From Loxodes magnus (Eukaryota > Ciliophora > Karyorelictea > Loxodida > Loxodidae), in the NCBI GenBank assembly GCA_946699065.1, contig CAMPDV010000103.1, forward strand, positions 62,001 to 126,000: DNA of 64,000 nt, in the 5' to 3' direction. Shown here one piece after another: positions 11,800 to 22,506 of the stretch. A program made the translations under genes and the position numbers. The notes under the pieces were generated by a model. That model made no database searches and was not told the DNA's origin. It saw nothing but the letters and a program-made list of their open reading frames with translations. Position 1 is the stretch's first letter; each line of letters starts with the position of its first letter.

Positions 11800-13650
11800 A
11801 TAGCTTTTATACTCTTTTAGCTTCAATCCTAAATTGTCTTTCAGTAAATTGAATTAAAAATTAAGATTTTCCTTCTTTATTTAAGAAAATGTAATATACC
11901 AATTTTTATGTTTAACCTCGAAGCTTCTATCATTATTTTTTTAATAAGCTGTTTATTTTATGTTTTAGTTAATTAATCTTTTTGGTTTTTTGACCTATTT
12001 GATAGATATTTTTTCCACTCATCTATCTTTTTCTTCCTCTTTAATCTCATTCTCTTTTTATAATTTAGATTCTGATTATTTGTCATTAATCTTAGCTATT
12101 TTCTTATTGTTTACAATAATTGTTTTCCTTTTAAAAGGATCTAATGTTTGAATTTTTCTATTGTTTGAACATCCTATTTCTAAGTGCTTTATGAATTTTG
12201 AATTATTCCTTTTAATATCAAGCCTGAATTTACTAAGTGTCGACACCTATTTATACATTTCTCTATCTAGTTTATTTTAATTACTCTTTATATTATATTT
12301 TTATTTTCTCTTTTCAGTCTGATTTTGTTTCCAGAAGATTGCTTATTAGAAAGTTAACTATCTTAAACTAAAGTCTTTGAGATAAATTGCTTATTTTAGA
12401 TGATTCATGGGCTTCTTTCTATTTAAAAATTAATTTTCTTACTTAAAGTTCTATTTTTCCTATTACATATCTACTTAGCTTCAGATTTTCTTCATTATCT
12501 TACTTAGAGATATCTTTTTACACTTTCAATCCTTTTTCTAAATACTCAAATTGCTTCTTTTCTTGCTTATATTCTTATTTATAGACTATACTATTTTAAT
12601 ACTCCTCAATTATTTTCTAAATCTTCTTAATCTGCTACTTTAATTTTGTTTTCCTTTTTAACTAATAATTTATCTTTTTGAATTGAGTTTAACTTCTATT
12701 GTTATTCTTTATTTTTATCTATATCTTAAAGGCATTTATTTCTTATAGCTTCTCTAAATGCTAGTTTAATTAATATTTCTAATTACTTTTCATTAAAACT
12801 TATTTCTATATTTCTGTTTAAGCCCAAGTCTATTTATTTATTGCTGAATTACGCTTATTTTTTACTTTTAGTTGTTCAAGAGCCTCTTTAAATATTTCTA
12901 GTATTCTTTACAAGATTCTTGTTAAAAATTACTAGCAATTGGATTAATTTATACTGCGGTGTATCTAATTGTTTATATATTTGTTTTTGTTACACTAACT
13001 CATTTAAGCTTTACTTGTAGCTTTCTTTTCTAGTACTTAAATAAAAAATACTATGCATCATTTCTAAATCCCACTAAACCTACTTAGTTATATCATAATC
13101 GTTTCTAGTCTCCAACACTTTATCATTTTTCTCCCTCTAAATTTTCTAAATTTTTGCTGTATTTTTAATCTCTTTTAACCATATCTTCACTTTTCTTACT
13201 TTATAGCGCTTAAAGATTTTAAACTAGCTTTTAGGTAATATTAGCGCACTACTGAAAAACAACTTCATGAATAATGCAAGGAAATAACATTTTTCATAAG
13301 CTAATAGCTTTATGCAGCTTCAAAATTCTATTTGATTCCTTCCTTGTTCTTGAACTTTTGAAGATTATTCTAAGATTGCTTCCTCTTTTTAAATTAAAGC
13401 AATAATAATTATTAAGCATTAATTATACTAAACTAATGTACTTTGATGTATCACTATACATTCTTACTTTGCTTTTTTACCAAAAAACCTAGATTGTAAT
13501 ACACTTGCTTTAGTACTTTTCATCTTCTGCTTTTTCAAGGGAAGGGTAATTAGGAAAATAATCTTCTACCTTTAGTCTTAACTTGGTCAAACGCTATTAG
13601 ATGAAGTACTTTATGATTGATATCCTTATTAAGATTATTAGTATGCCCAT
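11800..13650 (-). CDS. Coiled-coil protein B (tandem paralogue of A)
   Basis: Start ATG 13648-13650 gives MGILIILIRISIIKYF, a hydrophobic N-terminal anchor or signal. It is followed by KLRLKVEDYFPNYPSLEKAE. Downstream, VLETRNDYDITKQVQWDLEM and YKQSLNELVQQKQIYKQLD align with gene A (ILEPRGDYDLIKQLQWDLDV; YKQSLQILEQQCQIAKQLD). The rest is coiled coil (RILEIFKEALEQLKVKNKRN; ESKLQKENEIKEEEKDRWVE). Two or three changes of frame imply short introns or small indels. The C-terminal half lacks the tandem heptad repeat of A. No TGA end is certain; about 11800 is where composition decays. Function unknown; a paralogue pair of ciliate scaffold proteins. Confidence 0.6.
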
Positions 13651-14099
13651 CTTATCTAATCTTCATAATAAGGTAACAAATATCAGATTTCACCTTTTAA
13701 TTACATATATAATGAGATCGTAATTCTCTTCCTCAAATATACTTGTATCTTAATCAAAGTAACTGTATTAAGTTTTGAAATTAAAGAGTGAATAAGAGTA
13801 AAGATAAGTATTGTAAATAATTAGTAATTGACAGATATCTGGATATGATATCTAGTAGGAAATATAGCTTTGTTTATTTATTCATACCAAGAAGTTAAAA
13901 GAATCTTTATAGTATAATTACTCAGTCCATAAGAGTAAGCTAGATATTCTTATGCATTACATTAGAACTTAGTTTTCATTCTTTTTCTATTAATTAATAT
14001 TTCACTGAAAAGATAAAAATTAACTAAGCTAATTACTATGATTTCTGTAACTGAAATTTAAATTTAAAATATTAGTTGGAATCTTAATCTGTCAAAATA

Positions 14100-14850
14100 G
14101 CTTCTTTCATTTATAGAAATTTTATTGATCATTTTTTGCAAAAAATCACCATTTTCTCTTCTCCTTGTCTGTAGTCTTGATATATTCGCTCTTAACAATT
14201 TTCTCCAGTCTAAGTATCTTATTCTAAAAAAGTAGCAATTAATGAAAAATCTTGATTTAAGCTTCCAAATACTACTCCTTATTTAGAAAATTAGTTAATA
14301 TACACTTAATCTTAGAGTATCGACCTCCTTATATCTATATTTCCAACCTTTTACTGAAATTATACTACTAAATCTTTATAATACGTTCCTTCCATTATAA
14401 GATTGAAAATATCATATTTTCCAAACTTCCAGCAATGGCTAAAACTAGGTAATGAGAGGTTTTATAACTTCCTTTGGAAATCTCAAGACTGATTGCTAAT
14501 TTTATATAATAATGATTTTTTATCTTTATTCCTTATTAGAGTTACATATGTCAATACTGGGAACTATTATAGATTTCTAACTTATGAAGTATAATATTAA
14601 GCAGTAGCCATCCTGTTGAATCTTTCAATAGCAGTATATAGTTCTTTTGCTATATCTCTACTTAATATGCTAGCAAAAATATTACAGCTGCTTTAATTCC
14701 TTTGCGTCTTAGTTCAGAATCTTAATAGCCATATTATTAACGCTATTATAATATTGGTATACTTCTCTTAAGCTATTCGCATAAGTTTTCCTCTTAGTGA
14801 ATAAGTTAATCAAATCCTTTCTTTATTTTATAAAAGAGTTTGAAAAAGAG
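14100..14850 (-). CDS. Unrecognised protein with a 16-nt intron
   Basis: Two frames join well. Exon 1 reads NMAIKILNQDAKELKQL and exon 2 reads ILSRDIAKELYTAIERFNRM, if the 16-nt sequence GTAATATTTTTGCTAG (14670-14685, minus strand) is removed as an intron. Exon 2 continues with FGKYDIFNLIMEGTYYKDLV and GVVFGSLNQDFSLIATFLEQ, a mixed alpha/beta composition unlike the coiled-coil genes next to it. I considered a kinase and found no kinase motifs. The 16-nt intron matches the 15-16-nt introns known from heterotrich ciliates. The 3' end is approximate. Confidence 0.55.
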
Positions 14851-14959
14851 ATACAATAAGCTCAAAGGGAAGTTAGTTTAAGCTTATAAAGAAGCTTAAG
14901 GAGATTAAACTAAAATTACTTCAGTTATTTGAAAAGAAAGAATCAAATATAGAAAATTA

Positions 14960-15830
14960 TAATTAAGCAGCTTTATAGCTAAAAAAATGAAATTATTATA
15001 TAACTAAAAGTAATCTTCTTAAAAGCGAGTGCTATTAGCTAGATAACTCAAATATTTAAACTGTATGAGGATAAATAAATATTAAAGATATTAGTATATA
15101 GATCTAAAGCTAAAGAGAAGGCTAGTTATTAGTAATTAAGTATGAAGAAAATAAGTTTTTTTAATGAAACTAAATATGAAGGATTATAAATAACGGTATT
15201 GAAGAAATATGGACATGTTTTAAGATAATGATGAAGATTATAGCAAGAATGAGAACTAGAAAACTTTAAGAAATGGAAATTTATAAGTAAACTATACTAT
15301 ACTACTGAGAGTTTATTATTCAGAAAAGAGTTGTATAAAGAAAGTTAAATCTTGATGTACATTGCATTTGAACCATAAAGAAAAAACAAAAAAACAATGG
15401 AAACTGAATTCGACTGAAGTAAGAGACTGTAATTAAAAAGGGTTGACGTAGTATGGGTAGATATATATCTAAAGAAGATGATTCAGACATAATACGGTAA
15501 TACAATATTTTACCTAACTATAATCTTCAATGGATAACTTAATAAAGTTAATAATAATTATTTTATAAGTTACTTAATAAACATGACTTAGTTGTAATTT
15601 TAAAATTAAGAAATGAGAAATCCTAGGCATCTGAAATATTTAAAATGCTTAATCTAATTTAAATAAATGAATTATTTGTATTCTAATTTCCCAAATTATA
15701 GGAGATAAAATAATCAAACAAAAAAATAAAAAATCCGTTTCTTTGAAATTAAAATTGTATAAGGAGATTAAACTTTTCTTTTATCAATCTTAGAGCTTTA
15801 AAATAATGTATTTAAATATGAAACTTTCAA
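14960..15830 (+). CDS. IQ-motif-like protein or fragment, copy 2
   Basis: A diverged duplicate of 2300-2860. 'TTCTTAAAAGCGAGTGCTAT', then NIQTVWGQ, then 'AGTAATTAAGTATGAAGA', and finally a 'GGAGATTAAACTTTTCTTTT' block all recur in the same order as in copy 1 (there 'GGAGCTAAACTTTTC..'). Coding quality is lower than in copy 1, so this may be a decayed copy. In copy 1 the tRNA-Lys follows within about 200 bp. Here about 3.5 kb intervenes, containing the gene at 15948 and the retroelement fragment at 17270. Confidence 0.35.
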
Positions 15831-15947
15831 AAAATATTATATATTTGGTCTAAGTTAGTTGTTCATATAAATTTTTAGTGTATTACTTAGTAATTATTTT
15901 AAAATCTTAATAATTATAAATAATTTTTAATTATATTCATTTTTAAA

Positions 15948-16565
15948 ATGGATATAAGACTTTAGTCAGCTGAGTAGGTAATCCAGTTTTGTGAAGACTG
16001 CATTAAATTACTCCTGTAATAGATGCAACCACGAATAAATAAAGATATATCTTTTTGTAATAAGCCTTATTTATTTGAGGGTTCTCTCTATCGGTACGAA
16101 AATCTGACTAGGAAGCATTGAAGTAAAGATTTATTAGTTTTCCTGTCTTTACATGCTATTTATCTGTTTAGGAATTGGAAAAAACCTAAAAGCATACCTG
16201 AGATCAGAAATAAGTTAAATTTAGAAGAATTTAACTCGATTGTTGCATTTGACACAAGTATCGGATATTCATCTAACCCCTTCTACCTCTGAATCACAAG
16301 AAATAAGAGAAAGAAGGTAATTAATTTTGATTTGAAAAACGGAGTTAAGAAGAAAACACTAACCAAGAGACCAGATGAAACTAGAAAATTACTATACTTT
16401 TTAAGAAAAAAATTTGGTTTCTTATTTAATCGTTGTGAACTTGACAAAAGTGAATCAACTTTAATTTAATTTTAATGGACTTTGAAGTACAATAACAAAA
16501 TTGCTTTACTTGCTTATAAAATTCTGAGAAGAATAAATAGATAAAAATAAAAAATTTGTTGGTGA
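15948..16565 (+). CDS. Compact 205-residue protein, family unknown
   Basis: ATG at 15948 opens one continuous frame: MDIRLQSAEQVIQFCEDCIK, then NKPYLFEGSLYRYENLTRKH, PEIRNKLNLEEFNSIVAFDT and a basic middle (RNKRKKVINFDLKNGVKKK). It ends at TGA 16563-16565 after RRINRQKQKICW. Base composition is clearly richer in G+C than the flanks, and the mix of charged and hydrophobic residues is that of a folded protein. TAG/TAA read as Gln at several places, and an internal TGA reads as Trp in FYLWITRNK. It lies in sequence that separates duplicate copy 2 from its tRNA, so it may have arrived by insertion. No family recognised; it could belong to a mobile element. Confidence 0.65.
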
Positions 16566-17269
16566 TTAAATTGTTTTAATGCAATTTGCTATTATTAGAA
16601 GGATATTTATCATTATCGTATTTTAAACTATGTAAATGCATGGTTTTTATTTTACTTGAATAGAGAGATATAATCATAATAAATAAGTATTTGATGTATT
16701 GGAGGATATTTCAAACACTCTATCTTTAGCATTAATTTGAGGTTTTATAAAAGCCTTTAAGTGTTTAAGGAATATCTATTTATTGATTATATATCTGTTT
16801 AGCTTTAATATTGATTTAAATTACGTTTATCATTAATAATATCCATTTATTCTTTAAACTTCTCCATTGTCATTGTGATTTAATATTTCTTAGTCCTTAC
16901 TTTTATCTTCAATATTCCTTATATCAATTGTTATTACTTCCTTCCTTTTTTCTATTACGGACTTGTAAACTGTAGAAATTTTAGACTATAAAATAGGTCT
17001 TTTTCTCAATACCAATATCATTATTTATATAGAATCTTCCTTTTCAATTTAACTATCGCAATTTACATTTTTTATTCTCCTTTAGTTTATGAATCTGCTT
17101 TAGATTGTAATTCTTATCAATAATTAAATATTTTTCTTCAGTTTATTTCATTCAATTATTCAATTTTCTTTAAGATAAATAAGTTGCTCTTAACTTGTTA
17201 TATGTAAAAGGCTTCTTAATTTATAGGATAAATTAAATTTAACAATTATCGAGGGTTTTCACCTCTTCA
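16566..17269. other. Region between a small gene and a retroelement fragment
   Basis: AT-rich, with scattered minus-strand readable pieces that may continue the element annotated at 17270-18133. No boundary, repeat or gene can be fixed. Confidence 0.3.
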
Positions 17270-18133
17270 TGCTGGACATGCTCCGATATTAAAAATAAAA
17301 TTTTAAAAGTCTTTCTTCTTCTCCCATTGTTCATGTCATTTCCAATTTTATTTTCATTTATAATCAGATTTTCTCTTGTAGATGAAACCTAATTCATTCA
17401 GATATAATCTCTCTCTTATTTGTCTCTACTTCATTTTTTTCCTCTGCCGTGCTTGTATTCTTCTTTATTTATTCAATGCTACATCTTGAAATTTTGGAAT
17501 TTCTTTTAGTTTCTTCACAAGTGTTTTGTCGAATTGCAATAGTAACAATTCTTCACTACTTTTTGTTGTTTAGTCCTAGTCTTTATGTTGATCTCTTCAA
17601 TCATCATTGAATCTCCCATTTTTTCTTCTAGTTTCTTTTTTAAATTTTCCAGTCTGTTATTCAGATCAGATTTTTTCTGAAGCTAATTTTAGGATTCGTT
17701 ATTCTGGTCTTAGGATATGCTTCAGAAAGCGCTTAGTTCTCTTTCTTAGGACATAAGTCCGGATTTTATTCCTTCCGCTAAGCTGAGTTGTTCCATAAGC
17801 TTCTCATTATCCTTCCTCAACTTCCTAACCTCTTCCTGGAGGTTCAGCACCATTTTGACGAGCTATTCTTGCTCATCTGTCCAGGAGGATTAAATTCTGA
17901 CACCTTCTGGTAGAGAGCAGACTTCATCTGCTTTCTTGGCTTTTTCACCTGATGTAGGACTTATTAAGTTAATCGCTTTCTAGGATTTCTTCTGCTCGCC
18001 ATATCCTGCTTGAATTCCAGATTGTTAAGATTAAGAAAAAATGAAGGTTAAGAAAACCTACTGGCCAAGATTAGATTCAGGTTTCTCTCCAACTTTTTGG
18101 AGAAGGTGTAGAAACCTCTTTTGAATCCTTCAT
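17270..18133 (-). mobile_element. Gag/ORF1-like protein region of an old retroelement
   Basis: The minus strand encodes a charged coiled coil (LQEEVRKLRKDNEKLMEQLS), then a basic stretch and a zinc-knuckle-like Cys/His cluster (KNCYYCNSTKHLWRN). Coiled coil followed by a CCHC-type knuckle is the layout of Gag proteins and of ORF1 in many non-LTR elements. G+C is higher than the surroundings. No reverse transcriptase, LTRs or flanking duplication could be found next to it, so the family is undecided and it appears to be a fragment. It sits inside the second copy of a duplicated block, which dates its insertion after the duplication. Confidence 0.5.
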
Positions 18134-19310
18134 ATTTTTTTATTTTGTAAAAGATGTCTTTAAATCTCTTTCTAGCAGCAAAAATCTCGACAACTTTATT
18201 TTTTCGAATACTAAATAAATTATTATTGTACCTTTCCTTCTTTATTGTTTTATAAGTTTAGCATTATTTTTATTAATTTCGAATATTCAATTACAATTGA
18301 AAGAAAGTTAGAAGCTTCATAGTATAACATAAATTAACTCCAACGGTTCTCTTCCAAAATAGGATTCTCAATCTAGTACTTAACTTTAATTTTTAGCTCT
18401 TTCTTTTGTTTCTTTTTCTTTACAATTTGGAAGAAACGTATTCTATTTCTGCTGGCCTATCTATTAAATACTAAATATAAACTAATTCTAGATATCTCTT
18501 TTATTTTTCTCTTCTCTTTGTTAATCTTCTATTTAAAAGTTAAAGTAAACATAATAGTTGAAACTAGGAAAAAGCTATTCAAACATATCTGTAATATAAT
18601 TGCCTCGAAAATATAGAAGCATTTGAGTTGTAATTTAGGTAATTATTGTAGTATATAAAGAGTTTAGATGTAATGCTATAAGATAAAAATAAGAAAGCAG
18701 ACTACTATATTTATAGTAATCCAATCTTAAACCTAACTAAATATCTTTAAAATCTATCCTATAATTATAATAACTCAATAGTAACTTCTTTATTTACTTA
18801 AAGCTAAAAGTTACAAGAAGAAGCTATTATATACTTAAATTAATAATAGCTTATGCAAATGCAGACTGTTTAGAACTAAAATAGAAAAACCTTGCAAAAA
18901 GGAAAATGAAAGAAAGTTAAAAATAGGAAGAATAATAAAATAATAAGTAAATAGCTACTGTTAGAAAGCTTAATACTTAAAGTATAGAGCATTATTATAG
19001 AAAAATACTGATTATAGAACTTTTAAATAAAACTAAATATTCATTTGTTTGCTTATAAAATCAAAAAAGTTTAAGAAAGCTAAAAGTTAAAAATCGCAAT
19101 TATGTCTAATAAAAGTTTATAAAAAAGGCTTTTTAAAAATTAAATAAATCAAAATTTTGTATCTAAAAATAGGTAAATTATTTATAAAGCTAAAAATAAT
19201 TAGAAATCAATAAAATAGAAAAATAGACTAAGAGGTAAATAGAGAAAACTTTAAACTTATTGGGATGAATAAAAGATCTAAATAAATAGAAGGTGTAATA
19301 TAATAAATAA
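18134..19310. other. AT-rich stretch before tRNA-Lys copy 2
   Basis: No convincing gene on either strand. The last 30 bases before the tRNA ('..AATATAATAAATAA') resemble the bases before tRNA copy 1 ('..ATATAATTAATAA'). Confidence 0.35.
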
Positions 19311-19383
19311 GCCGGTTTAGCTCAGTCGGTAGAGCGCCAGCCTTTTAAGCTGGTGGTCAAGGGTTCAAGTCCCTTAGTCGGCG
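19311..19383 (+). tRNA. tRNA-Lys(UUU), copy 2
   Basis: Identical over all 73 nt to the gene at 3043-3115, with anticodon TTT, and followed by TTTT. The flanks have diverged but remain alignable downstream (..TTTAGTAATATATTTGAA.. here, ..TTTAGTAGTATAATTGAA.. in copy 1). So the tRNA came with a larger duplication, and only the tRNA itself has been held constant. Confidence 0.97.
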
Positions 19384-19613
19384 TTTTATAAATATATTTA
19401 GTATTAGATATTTTTCTGTTATATAGTTTAGTAATATATTTGAACTTAAAGCAGTGACTTATTAACTTGCTTCATAAAAAAGCTAATTTATATAATTATT
19501 GCTAGAATAGTACGAAGCTCTCTTTACCTTTAAACCCAATAAATTCTTTATTTACAGTTGGCTTACTTACTAAAATCAAAATCCTTAAGTTTAGAGTTAA
19601 GATATTTCTTAAA

Positions 19614-22244
19614 ATGAGTTAAGAAATAAATAAAGCAGCTGTAGGACTAAAAGATAGCATTCTATATGGTAACAATTTTGAGAGGTAAGCAAGAAAAAAC
19701 AAAAAGGCACTTATAAAATGGATCTTGGCCTTTTTATTCGAAAAGACTCTAAAAAATTAATATTTTATGATTAAAACTATATCAATTGCTTTCACTAAAA
19801 GCCAAATTCCTAAAATGGATATGTCTATTAAAGCCTTTTATAAGAATCTATGAAAGAGAAGATTGGAAATTTTCAAGTTCCAAGATGAAAATTAAATAAA
19901 TCTCTTTAAGCAAGAAAAAGAAAGTGAATAGAATGAGTTGAAATGAGAGAATTGGTCTATGTTTAGGAATTTTTAATTTAGCATATTGCATGATTTAAAT
20001 AACATAATTATGCATAATACCACAAATCCAAAATACTATAACACTTATAGTTTATTTATTAAATTGTATCTGAAATAAACAGATATAAGGAATATAATTT
20101 AATAGAATAAATAAAACTAAAAAAGTTATTTCAGATAATGAGTATATTTCTTCTACTGGTCCTTAAAAACTACTCTAAAGAGCTAAAACAGAAGAATAAA
20201 TAGAAAGTTCAAGAAAGAAAGGACAATTATTATTTCTATTTCTTTAAAGGGGCAAGAGAAATAAATAATATAAAGCAACTAATAGCAATAAATTATCTGG
20301 CCAATTTCACCTACTAGAGTTTTAGGAATTAAACTGATGGTAAATATTAAAATTCTATAGTTTGCGTTTTGCTAGAAAAATTAAAAAAATAGTTTTGAGA
20401 AGAGAAAATAAAGAATAAAACGAATATATGTAAGAGATACCACAGAAAGCTAATATATTGGAGTAAGTAAAAAAGACACAAAGAAAAATGTTACTAAATT
20501 AAAGAAAAAGAAATCATAAGCTAAATTAATAAAATGCTTGATATAAATATGACCATAGTAAAGATTCTAAAAAATGAGACTTATAAAAAGTTCTGGATTA
20601 GATAATATCACATCAATATCTAGAAAAATTAGAATCACTTTAGAGTAATCATTTTGATAATTTTCACACATTTAGGGAAGCTGTGAGAAGATAGTTTTAA
20701 TAAATTAATATTCAAATGTTTGATCTGAACTAGTTTTTATTCTTAAATAATTGCTATTTAGTGTCATATGAAGATATTTATTTCATCATATTCATCTAAG
20801 TTGACTAGCAATGTCCAAAATTAATTTAATAGCTGATCTACCAAAAATTTAGAATTCGCTATTTCTTCAATAGTAACTAGTTTAATTTTATAGCTTTAAT
20901 CTACTTTTTATTTTCATAATCACTAAAACTTTCTGATGCTATTTTTATAGTCTAGTGTAAGAAGGCATAAAGGATAACAATAAGCTGCTAATATCTCAAT
21001 CTTCCTCTTTAAAGTAAATTTGATTTGATGTTGATTAATAAAACTGGTAGAAAAGAAAGAATCATATTAATAACTGTCATGCTTTTATGCTTGATATGAA
21101 TTAATAAGTTACGAATGCTTTATAAATTAGACTAAAACTAGATTTGACTAGATTAATAGAAATATTTAACTGAATATGTTGGTTATGTATTTATCCAGTA
21201 TTATATACTTAAAATATCTTAATCTAATCTAAAAATTCATTTATCTAGTATTATAGATATTCGCTCCTTTATTTAGAGATTAGGGAATTAAAAAACTATT
21301 AATACAGTATCTATTAATAAAGGTATTTCAAAGCTTAGCTTTTACTAAGGCAAATTAATAAGATATTGGATAGCTATAAATTTAGCAATCTATATTATCT
21401 TCCTTTATGGATAAATATATCAGAGATAAATGAAATGCTTATCATCATTTTAGCTAAACTCTAGAGTTAAATTTACCTAACTAGAAATAAATAAAAACGA
21501 AGGAAATAATTGTGCTTAGAATATTATAAAAAGGCTTTATTTAGCCTTTTCTTATAGATATAAAAGGAAATTAATAACTCCTAATTGATTAAAAATAAAG
21601 AAATGCAAAGGCTTTTATATAAAGCTCTATTTTCTTAAAATAGACGCTATGCTCATAATTTTAATTTAGCTATTAAATAGAAGATTTAGATTTATAGGCT
21701 AGAAATAAAGCTATAACAAACAATTTCTCATAATTCAATATAGATAGATTAGAAAAATGCTAGTAAGCTATTAAAAAATAATAAAAGAAAGCTGGAAAAG
21801 TTTAGATATATCAGAAGTAAGATGGAATTTATGTTCTTACTTTATTCAGAAAAGCTAATTTAATTAAACTTTGTACTTATAATCTCTTTATATAAGCTTA
21901 ATAATCCCTTTAAATAATAAGCTAAGGAAAAATGAAGTAACTATCATAAACTAAGAAGCAGCATCTAAATTTATAAAAGTAGCTTAATTATTGTAATAGA
22001 TACATCATTTAGTACTTCTCTGAAATATACCAAATTTAGTATTTTTCTTTCGGTTATTTATCATAATTACATTAATATAAGCTATTAACATCTAAAGATA
22101 AATCCATTACAATAAAGAGGGAAATAGATTTAAATAATAGAGTCTTAGTTTGTTGCTACTCAAAGTATATTAGTATAATAAATAACTTAATTTTAACTAT
22201 ATAGAGTTCTAAACTAAAAATAGTAGAAATAAGTTAATATTTGA
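19614..22244 (+). CDS. Large unrecognised protein, full-length paralogue of the gene at 3385
   Basis: ATG 19614 gives MSQEINKAAVGLKDSILYGN, matching the truncated paralogue at 3385. The frame continues KALIKWILAFLFEKTLKNQY and FKQEKESEQNELKWENWSMF. A short-intron-type change of frame then leads to a very long, clean frame: YISSTGPQKLLQRAKTEEQI, LEKLESLQSNHFDNFHTFRE, INEMLIIILAKLQSQIYLTR. It ends at TGA 22242-22244, giving about 850 codons. The middle contains a GIFNLAYCMIQI-type string in an overlapping frame that resembles one in the gene at 34220. No known domain recognised; helical throughout. It sits 230 bp downstream of tRNA-Lys, as its paralogue does. Confidence 0.6.
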
Positions 22245-22506
22245 TATATATGATTGCTATTTAAAATTAACTAAATTAGCTCTTTTTAATTAAGATAATA
22301 GTTATTTTACATTGTAAACGGTATATCTAAATTAGTTATTTCAGACTAATAAAGAGATATTCATTAATAGCTTATACTTAATAACTTACAATGTATTTTC
22401 TATTAATTATAGATAGCTAACTTGTTTATAACTATAAGCTTTATTTATCTAACTGCTATTTAAATTTCATGAATGTTTAGTATTTTTCTATTTAGCTACT
22501 AGTTAA

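Noticed and set aside
14100-14850. Protein kinase call for the unrecognised gene
   Set aside because: No glycine loop, HRD or DFG motif was found in any frame.
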